A stretch of 5,550 nucleotides of DNA from Prosthecobacter sp. (GTDB lineage Bacteria > Verrucomicrobiota > Verrucomicrobiia > Verrucomicrobiales > Verrucomicrobiaceae): the NCBI GenBank assembly GCA_020216965.1, contig JAIWOJ010000180.1, positions 1 through 5,550 of the forward strand, written 5' to 3'. The notes under the pieces were generated by a model that saw only the letters and a program-made list of their open reading frames with translations, did no database searches and was not told the origin of the DNA. Below, piece by piece: positions 1 through 5,520 of this stretch (its first letter is position 1; the number at the start of each line of letters is the position of its first letter). The position numbers were made by a program, and so were the translations under genes.

Positions 1-801
1 GGACTGCGTAAAAGCCGACGTGTGGTCGTGAAGGAGGCGCTCATGGAGATGCTGCGTAAAGGGGAACCAGATGAGGCAAAACTGGATGATCTGGTGCTGC
101 GCAACTGGCCGCGCGCGGAAAAAATCGCGCTCAAAGACATCAAGATGCGCACCTTCATCGCCTCCGAGACCGGGCGTGACGAGCTGGTCTCCAGCGTCTA
201 TGACATCACCTACGGTGTCGTTACCGAGCGGGATAACCTGGTCGTGATTGATGATAGCATCGTTCGCGGCACCACGCTGAAAACCTCCCTGCTACGCATC
301 CTCGCACGCACGAACCCCAAGCGCATCATCGTCCTGTCCACCGCGCCCCAGATCCGTTACCCGGACTGTTATGGGATTGATATGTCTGAGCTGGGGAAAT
401 TCATCGCCTTTCAAGCGGCTGTGGAGCTTCTCAAAGAGCGCGGCCTGCGCCATGTGCTGCGGGAGACCTACGATGCCTGCGTGGCTGAACTCAAAAAACC
501 ACGCCAAGAGATGCGCAATGCGGTGAAAGCCATCTACGCCCCTTTTAGCGAAGAAGAAATTGCGGCTAAAATTGCCCAGCTTGTCTATCCCAGCCGCACA
601 CCTTGGCGTGGTGAGGTCAAAGTGATCTTTCAGACCGTCGCCGGCCTGCACGCTGCTCTGGACACCGAGGGCGGCCCCAGCTTTGGGGACTGGTATTTCA
701 CTGGCGACTACCCCACGCCCGGAGGCTATGCGGTCGTGAACCGCGCCTTTATGAACTTTTACGACAAGAAAGAAGGCCGTGCCTACGACACACTATTGTG
801 A
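1..801 (+). CDS. purF: Amidophosphoribosyltransferase (PurF), 3' part
   Basis: This is the C-terminal 266 residues of PurF; the reading frame is open from base 1, so the start lies outside the window. PurF makes 5-phosphoribosylamine from PRPP and glutamine, the first committed step of purine synthesis in the cytoplasm. The visible part covers the phosphoribosyltransferase domain. The PRPP-binding motif VVIDDSIVRGTT is at visible residues 81-92, preceded by MRTFIASETGRDELVSSVYD and followed by STAPQIRYPDCYGIDM. The N-terminal glutaminase domain with its catalytic Cys is not in the window. The tail after the transferase domain, with GDWYFTGDYPTPGG and VNRAF near the end, resembles the longer PurF form that I associate with Bacteroidetes and Verrucomicrobia. 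hisB follows after 57 bp on the same strand. PRPP also feeds histidine synthesis, so the pairing makes metabolic sense, but co-transcription is not shown. Confidence 0.95.
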   Translation, partial: GLRKSRRVVVKEALMEMLRKGEPDEAKLDDLVLRNWPRAEKIALKDIKMRTFIASETGRDELVSSVYDITYGVVTERDNLVVIDDSIVRGTTLKTSLLRILARTNPKRIIVLSTAPQIRYPDCYGIDMSELGKFIAFQAAVELLKERGLRHVLRETYDACVAELKKPRQEMRNAVKAIYAPFSEEEIAAKIAQLVYPSRTPWRGEVKVIFQTVAGLHAALDTEGGPSFGDWYFTGDYPTPGGYAVVNRAFMNFYDKKEGRAYDTLL

Positions 802-814
802 ACATGAGCCGTAT

Positions 815-842
815 TTGACCGGTCCAGGTTTTATGGACTAAT
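815..842 (+). promoter_or_regulatory. Possible sigma70-type promoter before hisB
   Basis: The 57-bp gap between purF and hisB contains TTGACC (815-820) and, 16 bp on, ACTAAT (837-842), weak matches to -35 and -10 boxes. A short inverted repeat, GTCCA/TGGAC (822-826 and 834-838), lies between them; it has no T-run and does not look like a terminator. If real, the promoter would let hisBH be transcribed separately from purF. The match is weak and could be chance. Confidence 0.22.
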
Positions 843-858
843 CTTCCCCGCACACTGA

Positions 859-1461
859 ATGCAGACACCACGCACCGCCTCCCAACACCGCAAGACGGCA
901 GAGACAGATATAGCCATTGAGCTAAACATCGATGGCAGTGGCACCTCCCAGATCGAAACGGGCGTGCCATTCTTTGATCACATGCTGACGCTTTTTGCCA
1001 AGCACGGGCTCTTTGATCTCAAGGTCAAAGTGGTGGGCGATATCGAAGTGGACTATCACCACACCGTGGAGGACACGGGCATCGTTCTCGGCCAGTGCTT
1101 CCGCGAAGCACTAGGCACAAAGGTCGGCATCACCCGCTACGGCTTCTGGCTGCTGCCCATGGATGAGACGCTGGCTGAGGTCGCGCTAGACCTCAGCGGG
1201 CGCGCTTTCCTCAGCTATCATGCGCCAGAGCGTGTGGAGGCGATCGGCGGCGTGAACCGCTTTAGCTATCAACTGGTGGAGGAATTCCTGCGTGCCTTTG
1301 CCTCTAGCCTTCTTGCCACACTTCATGTGGAGATCCGCCGGGGTCGGGACGCACATCACATGGCGGAAGCTATCTTTAAGGGACTGGCCCGCGCACTAGA
1401 TATGGCCACCCGCCATGATCCGCGCGTCACTGGCATCCCCAGCACCAAGGAGGTTCTCTAA
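859..1461 (+). CDS. hisB: Imidazoleglycerol-phosphate dehydratase
   Basis: HisB dehydrates imidazole glycerol phosphate to imidazole acetol phosphate, the sixth step of histidine synthesis, in the cytoplasm. The 200-residue protein is a full-length monofunctional enzyme, without the phosphatase domain fused to HisB in enterobacteria. Metal-binding motifs of the two-repeat fold are intact: [13 protein letters not shown] (residues 38-50, His41), [10 protein letters not shown] (65-74, His67/His68/Glu71) and [11 protein letters not shown] (164-174, His166/His167/Glu170). The end reads GIPSTKEVL, where the family usually has STKG; the Glu codon forms part of the hisH ribosome site. The start at 859 gives the usual N-terminus ([18 protein letters not shown] at residues 11-28). 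No clear Shine-Dalgarno precedes it, and the only ATG just upstream (834) meets a stop at its third codon. hisH begins directly after the stop codon. Confidence 0.96.
   Translation: MQTPRTASQHRKTAETDIAIELNIDGSGTSQIETGVPFFDHMLTLFAKHGLFDLKVKVVGDIEVDYHHTVEDTGIVLGQCFREALGTKVGITRYGFWLLPMDETLAEVALDLSGRAFLSYHAPERVEAIGGVNRFSYQLVEEFLRAFASSLLATLHVEIRRGRDAHHMAEAIFKGLARALDMATRHDPRVTGIPSTKEVL
1447..1453 (+). promoter_or_regulatory. Shine-Dalgarno of hisH inside the hisB 3' end
   Basis: AAGGAGG ends 8 bases before the hisH ATG at 1462. It is the strongest ribosome binding site in the plus-strand half of the window and is read as Lys-Glu-Val within the last codons of hisB. Together with the zero-base spacing between hisB stop and hisH start, it implies translational coupling of the two genes. 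Confidence 0.85.
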
Positions 1462-2091
1462 ATGCTAAAACTTGGAGTGCTGGACTACGGCGCGGGGAAT
1501 CTGCGCAGCGTGCTCAATGCCTTTTCCACCATCGGCCACGCCGCTAAGCTAGTGACGGAGCCTAGCCATTTTGATTCCATCGATCTTCTGGTTTTCCCAG
1601 GCCAGGGTGCGTTTGGTGACAGCGTGCGCATTTTGAAAGAAACCAGCCTGTGGGATCCCCTACGCGCTTGGCTGAGGGCGGAAAAACCCTACTTGGGTAT
1701 CTGCCTGGGCTATCAGTTGCTGTTTGAGTCTAGTGAAGAATGCCCTGGTATTGAGGGGCTTTCCATCGCGCCTGGTCATGTGCGGAAATTTCGCGCTGAG
1801 CATGGCCTGAAGATCCCGCACATGGGCTGGAACCAAGTCTCTTGGGTTAAGGAAAAATCAGCTTGGTGGCAGGGGCTGCCAAACCCAGGCCACCTCTATT
1901 TCGTGCACAGTTACTATCCAGAGGTGGCAGATGTTTCGCTAGCACTCTGCCGGACAGATTATGGCACCCCGTTCATCTCAGGTATCGCCAAAGAGCGCCT
2001 CATCGCCGTGCAGTTTCACCCTGAGAAAAGCCAGGAAGTCGGTCTCAAGCTGCTGAAAAACAGCGTGGAGCACCTCGCCAGCAAACTCTGA
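1462..2091 (+). CDS. hisH: Imidazole glycerol phosphate synthase, glutaminase subunit HisH
   Basis: HisH releases ammonia from glutamine and passes it to HisF, which makes imidazole glycerol phosphate and AICAR in the fifth step of histidine synthesis. The 209-residue protein is a complete class I glutamine amidotransferase. It begins LGVLDYGAGNLRSV, carries the nucleophile loop GICLGYQLLF with Cys81, and has the His186/Glu188 pair in QFHPEKS. IPHMGWNQV (residues 118-126) and the HSYYP segment (149-153) are typical of HisH. GICLGYQ replaces the more common GICLGMQ and PGQGAF the common PGVGAF; neither removes a catalytic residue. The ATG follows the hisB TAA with no gap and is served by the AAGGAGG at 1447-1453. 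HisF and HisA are absent here, so the histidine genes are probably scattered in this genome. The AICAR by-product re-enters purine synthesis, a link with the nearby purF. Confidence 0.96.
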   Translation: MLKLGVLDYGAGNLRSVLNAFSTIGHAAKLVTEPSHFDSIDLLVFPGQGAFGDSVRILKETSLWDPLRAWLRAEKPYLGICLGYQLLFESSEECPGIEGLSIAPGHVRKFRAEHGLKIPHMGWNQVSWVKEKSAWWQGLPNPGHLYFVHSYYPEVADVSLALCRTDYGTPFISGIAKERLIAVQFHPEKSQEVGLKLLKNSVEHLASKL

Positions 2092-2101
2092 ACTACCTAC
2101 C

Positions 2102-2248
2102 ATGTCACGCCGCCGCATCGGACCACCGCTCATTCCTGGGCTCTGGTCACTCGTCGTCGTGATGCTGCTCTTAGCGGCCACCGTCGGTTACTACCACCTT
2201 CTCGCTCGCCTCACCACCTTGGCTAGGGTGGAACACAAGGCGGAATGA
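2102..2248 (+). CDS. Small single-pass membrane protein, unknown function
   Basis: This 48-residue ORF starts 10 bp after the hisH stop. It begins MSRRR, continues IGPPLIPG, and then has a hydrophobic stretch at about residues 13-32 (GLWSLVVVMLLLAATVGYYH) long enough for one membrane helix. A short polar tail ends VEHKAE. The Arg cluster at the N-terminus suggests that end stays in the cytoplasm. I do not recognise a family. In favour of a real gene are its position directly behind hisH on the same strand, the clean positive-then-hydrophobic layout and the stop lying at a hairpin. Against it are its shortness and the lack of a visible Shine-Dalgarno; translation could depend on coupling to hisH. 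No role in histidine synthesis is implied. Confidence 0.5.
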   Translation: MSRRRIGPPLIPGLWSLVVVMLLLAATVGYYHLLARLTTLARVEHKAE

Positions 2249-2290
2249 GCCTCATTCTGCCCGCCACCGCCTTCTAGGGAACACTTTTTT
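2237..2290 (+). terminator. Possible terminator hairpin region after the hisBH block
   Basis: Two alternative stems are visible. GGCGGAATG (2239-2247) pairs with CATTCTGCC (2253-2261), nine pairs including one G-U, around a five-base loop. Alternatively AAGGCGG (2237-2243) pairs with CCGCCTT (2267-2273). A run of six T lies at 2285-2290, 11 bases beyond the outer stem, which is farther than in a textbook intrinsic terminator. The stem covers the stop codon of the small ORF. The place fits an end to the plus-strand anabolic transcript before the propeller gene, but the spacing makes this uncertain. Confidence 0.35.
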
Positions 2291-2340
2291 CACAGAAGAC
2301 AGTGCAACTGGCAGGGGGCTTCGCGGTTTTTCATCACCTT

Positions 2341-3630
2341 ATGCGCGCTTACTCCGCCCTCCTCTTTTGCCTGCTATCTGTTGCTGATTCACCGGCAGCA
2401 GACTGGCCGCGTTTTCTGGGTCCGACTGGAACGGCAATCGTCAAAGATGCCAGCATTCCCACCACTTGGTCCGCAGAGAAAAATATAGCCTGGAAGTTTG
2501 ATATGCCTGGCCCAGGCTCTTCCAGCCCGATCGTGGTGGGAGAGAAAGTTTTCCTCACCTGCTGGACAGGCTATGGTGACCAACCGGGGAACAAGGACCA
2601 GAGTAAGCTCCAACGTCACCTCATCTGCCTCAGCCTAGCAGATGGTAAAAAGCTCTGGCAGGCCACCGTGCCCTCCAGTGCCCGTGAGGATGATTACGAA
2701 GGTTTCATCACTGAGCATGGCTACGCCACCAGCACGCCCGTGAGCGATGGCAGTAAAGTCTTTGTCTTTTTTGGCAAAACGGGAGCTGCCGCTTATGACA
2801 TGGCGGGCAGCCAGCTCTGGCTCACACAGCTAGGCACCGGCTCCAGCGGCAGGCGCTGGGGTTCTGGAGGAAGCCCCATCCTCTACAAGAACACCGTCAT
2901 CGTGAATGCCACAGATGAGAGCAAAGCGCTTGTGGCGCTAGATAAGGAAACGGGCAAAGAACGCTGGCGTGCCGGTGGGGACATGATTGAGCTCGCCTAC
3001 AGCACCCCACTGATCATCGAAAGCGGGGGGCGCACAGACCTTGTCTTCCCCATCGCCCAAGAAATCTGGGGTCTAAATCCTGACACCGGAAAGCTGCGCT
3101 GGTTTGCTACCCATGGCCTGCCAGGGAACATCTCCCCTGCCCTCATCCCGGATGGTGATCTTGTTTATCTCTTTGGCGGCTACCCCACCCAAGACAGCGC
3201 TGCCGTGCGCCTCGGGGGCAAAGGGGACGTGACCAGCAGTCATATCGCATGGCGGAGCAAATCTAGCAGCTATGTGCCCACGCCCATCCTTCATGAAGGG
3301 CACCTTTATGTGGTGAATGATGCTGGCTTTGCCCTCTGCATGGAGGCAAAAACAGGCAAGGAGATCTACCGCGAGCGTGTGATCGAAAGCGGCGCAGGTC
3401 GTGGCCGTGGTGGCAAGCCCTTTTACGCCTCCCCAGTGCTCATCGGAGATAAGCTTTACGCTGTCTCCCGCCGCAATGGCACCTTCATCCTGGCAGCTAA
3501 GCCCACCTATGAAAAACTGGCAAGCATCCCACCGCTGGATGACTCTCAGTTCCATGGAACCCCAGCCGTCAGTGGGGACCGCCTCATCCTGCGCAGTGAT
3601 AAAGCAGCCTACTGCATCGCTGGAAAATAG
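2341..3630 (+). CDS. Exported PQQ-like beta-propeller repeat protein
   Basis: The 429-residue protein is predicted to be exported and to fold as a beta-propeller of PQQ-like (BamB/quinoprotein) repeats. From the ATG at 2341 it has a short signal peptide, MRAYSALLFCLLSVADSPAA, with likely cleavage before DWPRFLGPTG. Repeated blades of the type 'aLDketGkerW' follow: LSLADGKKLW, ALDKETGKERW, LNPDTGKLRW and MEAKTGKEIY. Blade openings include SSPIVVGEKVFLTCW, GSPILYKNTVIVNA, PTPILHEGHLYVVN and ASPVLIGDKLYAVS. Such proteins are abundant in Planctomycetes and Verrucomicrobia; their substrates are mostly unknown and no dehydrogenase active site is evident. A GTG at 2302 would add 13 residues (QLAGGFAVFHHL) before the signal peptide and is less likely, although neither start has a clear ribosome site. 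The last 22 bases overlap the end of the convergent sigma gene. It seems to be transcribed alone. Confidence 0.88.
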   Translation: MRAYSALLFCLLSVADSPAADWPRFLGPTGTAIVKDASIPTTWSAEKNIAWKFDMPGPGSSSPIVVGEKVFLTCWTGYGDQPGNKDQSKLQRHLICLSLADGKKLWQATVPSSAREDDYEGFITEHGYATSTPVSDGSKVFVFFGKTGAAAYDMAGSQLWLTQLGTGSSGRRWGSGGSPILYKNTVIVNATDESKALVALDKETGKERWRAGGDMIELAYSTPLIIESGGRTDLVFPIAQEIWGLNPDTGKLRWFATHGLPGNISPALIPDGDLVYLFGGYPTQDSAAVRLGGKGDVTSSHIAWRSKSSSYVPTPILHEGHLYVVNDAGFALCMEAKTGKEIYRERVIESGAGRGRGGKPFYASPVLIGDKLYAVSRRNGTFILAAKPTYEKLASIPPLDDSQFHGTPAVSGDRLILRSDKAAYCIAGK

Positions 3631-4913
3631 ACCGACGAAAAGCGCACCTCCGCAGAAGGAGAGTGCATTTGTGCATTCAGGAACTGCTGCTCCGCCTCGC
3701 AGGGTGCCAATTCGGCGGCTTGTTGCCAAGCGGCGCTCGCCTCGGCATGATGTCCGAGTTCGGCGATGAAGCTGGCGCGGACGGCATGATAAAGGTGTAG
3801 CGCTTCAAGCGAGCGGCGGCCTGGGATGCTTTCGAGAGCCTTGAGGCCCGCTGCAGGACCGTGAACACGAGCAAGCGCAACGCTTCGGTTCATAGCCACC
3901 ACAGGCGTAGGCTTCAGCAGCAAGAGTTGATCGTAAAAATTCAGAATGCGCGGCCAATCGGTGCAGGCTTCATCGGCGGCAAGGCAGTGGCAGGCAGCAA
4001 TACCGGCCTCAAGATGATAGGGGCTAATCGTTTCGCCGCTGGAGGCTGCACCAAGCGTGAGAATGCCTTCTTGGATGAGCGCCATGTCCCACTGGCTGCG
4101 GTCCTGATGACGCAGGCGCACGATTTCGCCATCGACGCCGGTCCTGGCCTTCAAACGAGCTGCATTCAGGCACATCAGCGCGACCAGGGCCTTCGTGGCA
4201 GGCGTGCTCGTCACCGGATGCTTTGAGAGCAAGCGGGCAAGGCGGATGGCTTCGTGACAAAGCTCTTCGCGGATCAAACGGTCACCAGAAGAGGCTTTGT
4301 AGCCTTCATTGAAAAGCAAATAGAGAGCGGCGAGCACGCCATCAAGCCGTTGAGGAAGCTCAGGCACCGTGGGCACCGCAAAGGGCAGGCGCAGGTCGCG
4401 GATCATTTGTCGGGCGCGCACGAGGCGCTTGGCGATAGCGGCCTCGCTTGTCAGGAATGCCGCGCCGATCTCCCCAGCACTCATGCCACACACGGTGCGT
4501 AGGGCGAGCGCGAGCTGCGCCTCCAAGGAGAGCTGAGGATGAAAGCAGACAAAGAGCATGCGCAGCGTATCATCGGCTAAATGGGCCTCATCCGCTGGTT
4601 CTGCACGCATTAGCCAGCGCTCCTGCTCGGCAGTGATTTGTGCCTCCTTGCGCTGCCAGGTCTGCTCCCGACGAAGGGCATCAAGCGCGATATTTTTCGC
4701 CGCCAGGGAAAGCCAGGCTGCCGGATTGTCCGGGATGCCGCGGTAAGGCCAGGTTTGCAGCGCACGCACCAGCGCCTCCTGCACCGCGTCTTCAGCAAGC
4801 TGAAGCCGGTGCGTGCCAAGATGCGCAGCGAGCGTGGCGACAAGCCGAGCCCCTTCGCGGCGGAAAAGATCATCCGCCACCAGGCTGGGGCTGCGCTCGC
4901 TCTGCGGCTCCAC
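3609..4913 (-). CDS. ECF42-type RNA polymerase sigma factor with C-terminal TPR region
   Basis: This 434-residue protein is an extracytoplasmic-function sigma factor of the ECF42-like type. Region 2 spans about residues 15-85 (LFRREGARLVATLAAHLG, QLAEDAVQEALVRALQTW, PDNPAAWLSLAAKNIALDAL). Region 4 spans about 115-175 (DDTLRMLFVCFHPQLSLEAQ, CGMSAGEIGAAFLTSEAAIAKR). A long C-terminal extension follows, with YLLFNEGY (198-205), ALMCLNAARLKAR (245-257) and a TPR-like helical part at about 320-415. This family has no classical anti-sigma factor; the extension is thought to control activity, and a DGPF/YCII-domain gene usually lies beside it. None is visible here, though a minus-strand gene is cut off at the window edge. 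The start is GTG at 4913; an in-frame TGA from repeat A lies two codons before it, and no Shine-Dalgarno is seen. The last ~18 residues (from HSPSAEVRF) extend beyond what I expect for the family and run into the propeller gene. Confidence 0.88.
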   Translation of the reverse strand: MEPQSERSPSLVADDLFRREGARLVATLAAHLGTHRLQLAEDAVQEALVRALQTWPYRGIPDNPAAWLSLAAKNIALDALRREQTWQRKEAQITAEQERWLMRAEPADEAHLADDTLRMLFVCFHPQLSLEAQLALALRTVCGMSAGEIGAAFLTSEAAIAKRLVRARQMIRDLRLPFAVPTVPELPQRLDGVLAALYLLFNEGYKASSGDRLIREELCHEAIRLARLLSKHPVTSTPATKALVALMCLNAARLKARTGVDGEIVRLRHQDRSQWDMALIQEGILTLGAASSGETISPYHLEAGIAACHCLAADEACTDWPRILNFYDQLLLLKPTPVVAMNRSVALARVHGPAAGLKALESIPGRRSLEALHLYHAVRASFIAELGHHAEASAAWQQAAELAPCEAEQQFLNAQMHSPSAEVRFSSVYFPAMQ

Positions 4914-4918
4914 GGCAA

Positions 4919-5034
4919 TTCAAAAATCTGCATTCAGAAATCAGCAATCAATGAATCAATCCCAGGCGAATGGGCGCTTCGGCGGCGGACAAACCGATTC
5001 ATCAATTTCTGAGCTACTATTTCTGATTTTTGAT
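4919..5034. mobile_element. Repeat copy A, MITE-like palindromic element
   Basis: This 116-bp AT-rich-armed element matches copy B. 33 bases are identical (4920-4952 versus 5404-5436), 31 of 32 match (4971-5002 versus 5459-5490), and 17 are identical (5019-5035 versus 5492-5508). The ends are inverted repeats: TCAAAAATC at the left and GATTTTTGA at the right, with the outermost left base changed. Relative to copy B it has about 16 extra bases (caatttctgagctact) near the right arm. No flanking duplication is seen. It ends a few bases before the sigma GTG start and holds the last codons and stop of the four-helix-bundle gene. It has no transposase, so any movement would need help from elsewhere. 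Confidence 0.7.
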
Positions 5035-5391
5035 TGATGGCTTCGAGGCCGTCTTGAGGCTTGCGACGAAGATGGAAATGAGTTCATCACATTCTTTGAC
5101 GATGTCTCCGAGGCGGCTGGCGGACAGCATTGGCTTTCGCTCGATGATTTTGAGCCACACGAGCGTTTCACGCAGCTCTTTGAGCGCGATCTTGAGTTTA
5201 TGCACGAAATCCGCCCGCGATTCCGCCGCTCTTGCCTCGCCATAGTTGGGTGCTGGTGACGTGCCCGCCCTTACGAGCTGGCTGGCGATGTGTTTGCCAG
5301 CTTTGCTATCAGGAAGAGCTTCAACAACAGCGATGACACGCACCGCAAAATCGATCAACCGATCTTCAAGTTGGCTGGCTCGTTCATCCAT
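5017..5391 (-). CDS. Four-helix-bundle protein (S23/IVP family)
   Basis: This 124-residue protein belongs to the S23-ribosomal/IVP four-helix-bundle family, first seen in intervening sequences of 23S rRNA genes but common as isolated chromosomal genes. Its biochemical role is not established. Family features are LEDRLIDFAVRVI (residues 9-20), QLVRAGTSPAPNYGEA (38-53), SRADFVHKLKIALKELRET (58-76) and DELISIFVASLKTA (102-115), spread over four predicted helices. The final residues IKNQK and the TAG stop are encoded by the arm of repeat A, so the native C-terminus has probably been replaced. The ATG at 5391 lacks a ribosome site. An in-frame ATG at 5520 has a good one but is separated from this ORF by repeat B and its stop codons, so 5391 may be a fall-back start. 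There is no rRNA sequence in the window. Confidence 0.85.
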   Translation of the reverse strand: MDERASQLEDRLIDFAVRVIAVVEALPDSKAGKHIASQLVRAGTSPAPNYGEARAAESRADFVHKLKIALKELRETLVWLKIIERKPMLSASRLGDIVKECDELISIFVASLKTASKPSIKNQK

Positions 5392-5396
5392 AGGGA

Positions 5397-5402
5397 TTGA
5401 AG
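5397..5402 (+). repeat. Flanking duplication TTGAAG, left of copy B
   Basis: TTGAAG directly abuts the left terminal inverted repeat of copy B and matches the hexamer at 5508-5513 exactly. This fits a 6-bp target-site duplication made on insertion. It lies 5 bases upstream of the ATG of the four-helix-bundle ORF, in its present leader. Confidence 0.55.
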
Positions 5403-5507
5403 ATCAAAAATCTGCATTCAGAAATCAGCAATCAATTAATCAAGCAATCATGGGCGAGTGGGCGCTTCGGAGGCGGACAAACCGATTCATGATTTCTGAT
5501 TTTTGAT
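5403..5507. mobile_element. Repeat copy B, MITE-like element with terminal inverted repeats and duplication
   Basis: This 105-bp element starts ATCAAAAATC and ends GATTTTTGAT, a perfect 10-bp terminal inverted repeat. The inner arms are also related: AGAAATCA on the left and TGATTTCT on the right, with TGCATTC interrupting the left arm. The more GC-rich core contains GCGCTTCGGAGGCGGACAAA. It is flanked on both sides by TTGAAG. It carries no protein-coding gene and is probably non-autonomous; which transposase might have moved it cannot be told. It sits between a ribosome-site/ATG (5531-5518) and the four-helix-bundle ORF. The palindromic design could also form a long hairpin in RNA, so a REP/BIME-like transcript role is an alternative. 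Confidence 0.75.
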
Positions 5508-5520
5508 TTGAAGGGGCCAT
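5440..5520 (-). other. Short ORF: ATG with strong ribosome site, running into repeat B
   Basis: Reading from the ATG at 5520, 26 codons (beginning MAPSNQKSEI) run into repeat B and stop at TGA 5442-5440. The first four codons are native sequence and the rest is element. The start has AAGGAG five bases upstream and directly follows a possible TGA stop of the preceding gene. The ORF is in the frame of the four-helix-bundle gene. Deleting the element plus one TTGAAG restores M-A-P-S-I-P joined to its Met at 5391. It is best read as the detached 5' end of that gene, or less likely of the sigma gene, rather than as a gene of its own. Confidence 0.5.
5508..5513 (+). repeat. Flanking duplication TTGAAG, right of copy B
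   Basis: This is the second copy of the hexamer, directly abutting the right terminal inverted repeat of copy B. On the minus strand it reads CTTCAA and forms part of codons 3-5 after the ATG at 5520. Confidence 0.55.

Noticed and set aside
822..838. Terminator between purF and hisB (GTCCA/TGGAC)
   Set aside because: The stem is only five pairs and no T-run follows.
2302..2340. GTG at 2302 as the start of the propeller gene
   Set aside because: It would place 13 residues before a normal compact signal peptide that begins at the ATG at 2341; no ribosome site favours either.
3073..3729. 218-codon open frame on the minus strand, antisense to the propeller gene
   Set aside because: It lies opposite a well-supported gene whose blade motifs are clear; its own translation shows no recognisable domain and is rich in Cys, Gly and Ala, as antisense frames often are.
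4610..4933. Minus-strand ATG at 4933 inside repeat A giving a 107-codon frame
   Set aside because: It runs in the wrong frame across the sigma region 2 coding sequence, which is clearly conserved in the frame starting at 4913.
4638..5012. Plus-strand open frames of 104-124 codons opposite the sigma gene start
   Set aside because: They are antisense to conserved sigma region 2 and run into repeat A; their Arg/Pro/Ala-rich composition fits shadow frames.
5246..5506. Plus-strand 86-codon frame over the four-helix-bundle start and repeat B
   Set aside because: It is antisense to a recognised family protein and its second half is repeat sequence.
4919..5507. CRISPR array
   Set aside because: There are only two repeat copies, over 100 bp long with indels, separated by a protein gene rather than by short uniform spacers.
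4919..5507. 23S rRNA intervening sequence, because an S23/IVP-type gene is present
   Set aside because: No rRNA sequence flanks it; the neighbours are protein genes, as is usual for chromosomal members of this family.
4913..5513. Target duplication around the whole block from copy A to copy B
   Set aside because: The sequence left of A (ending GGCAA) does not match the TTGAAG right of B, and A alone has no matching flanks either, so only B has a supported duplication.
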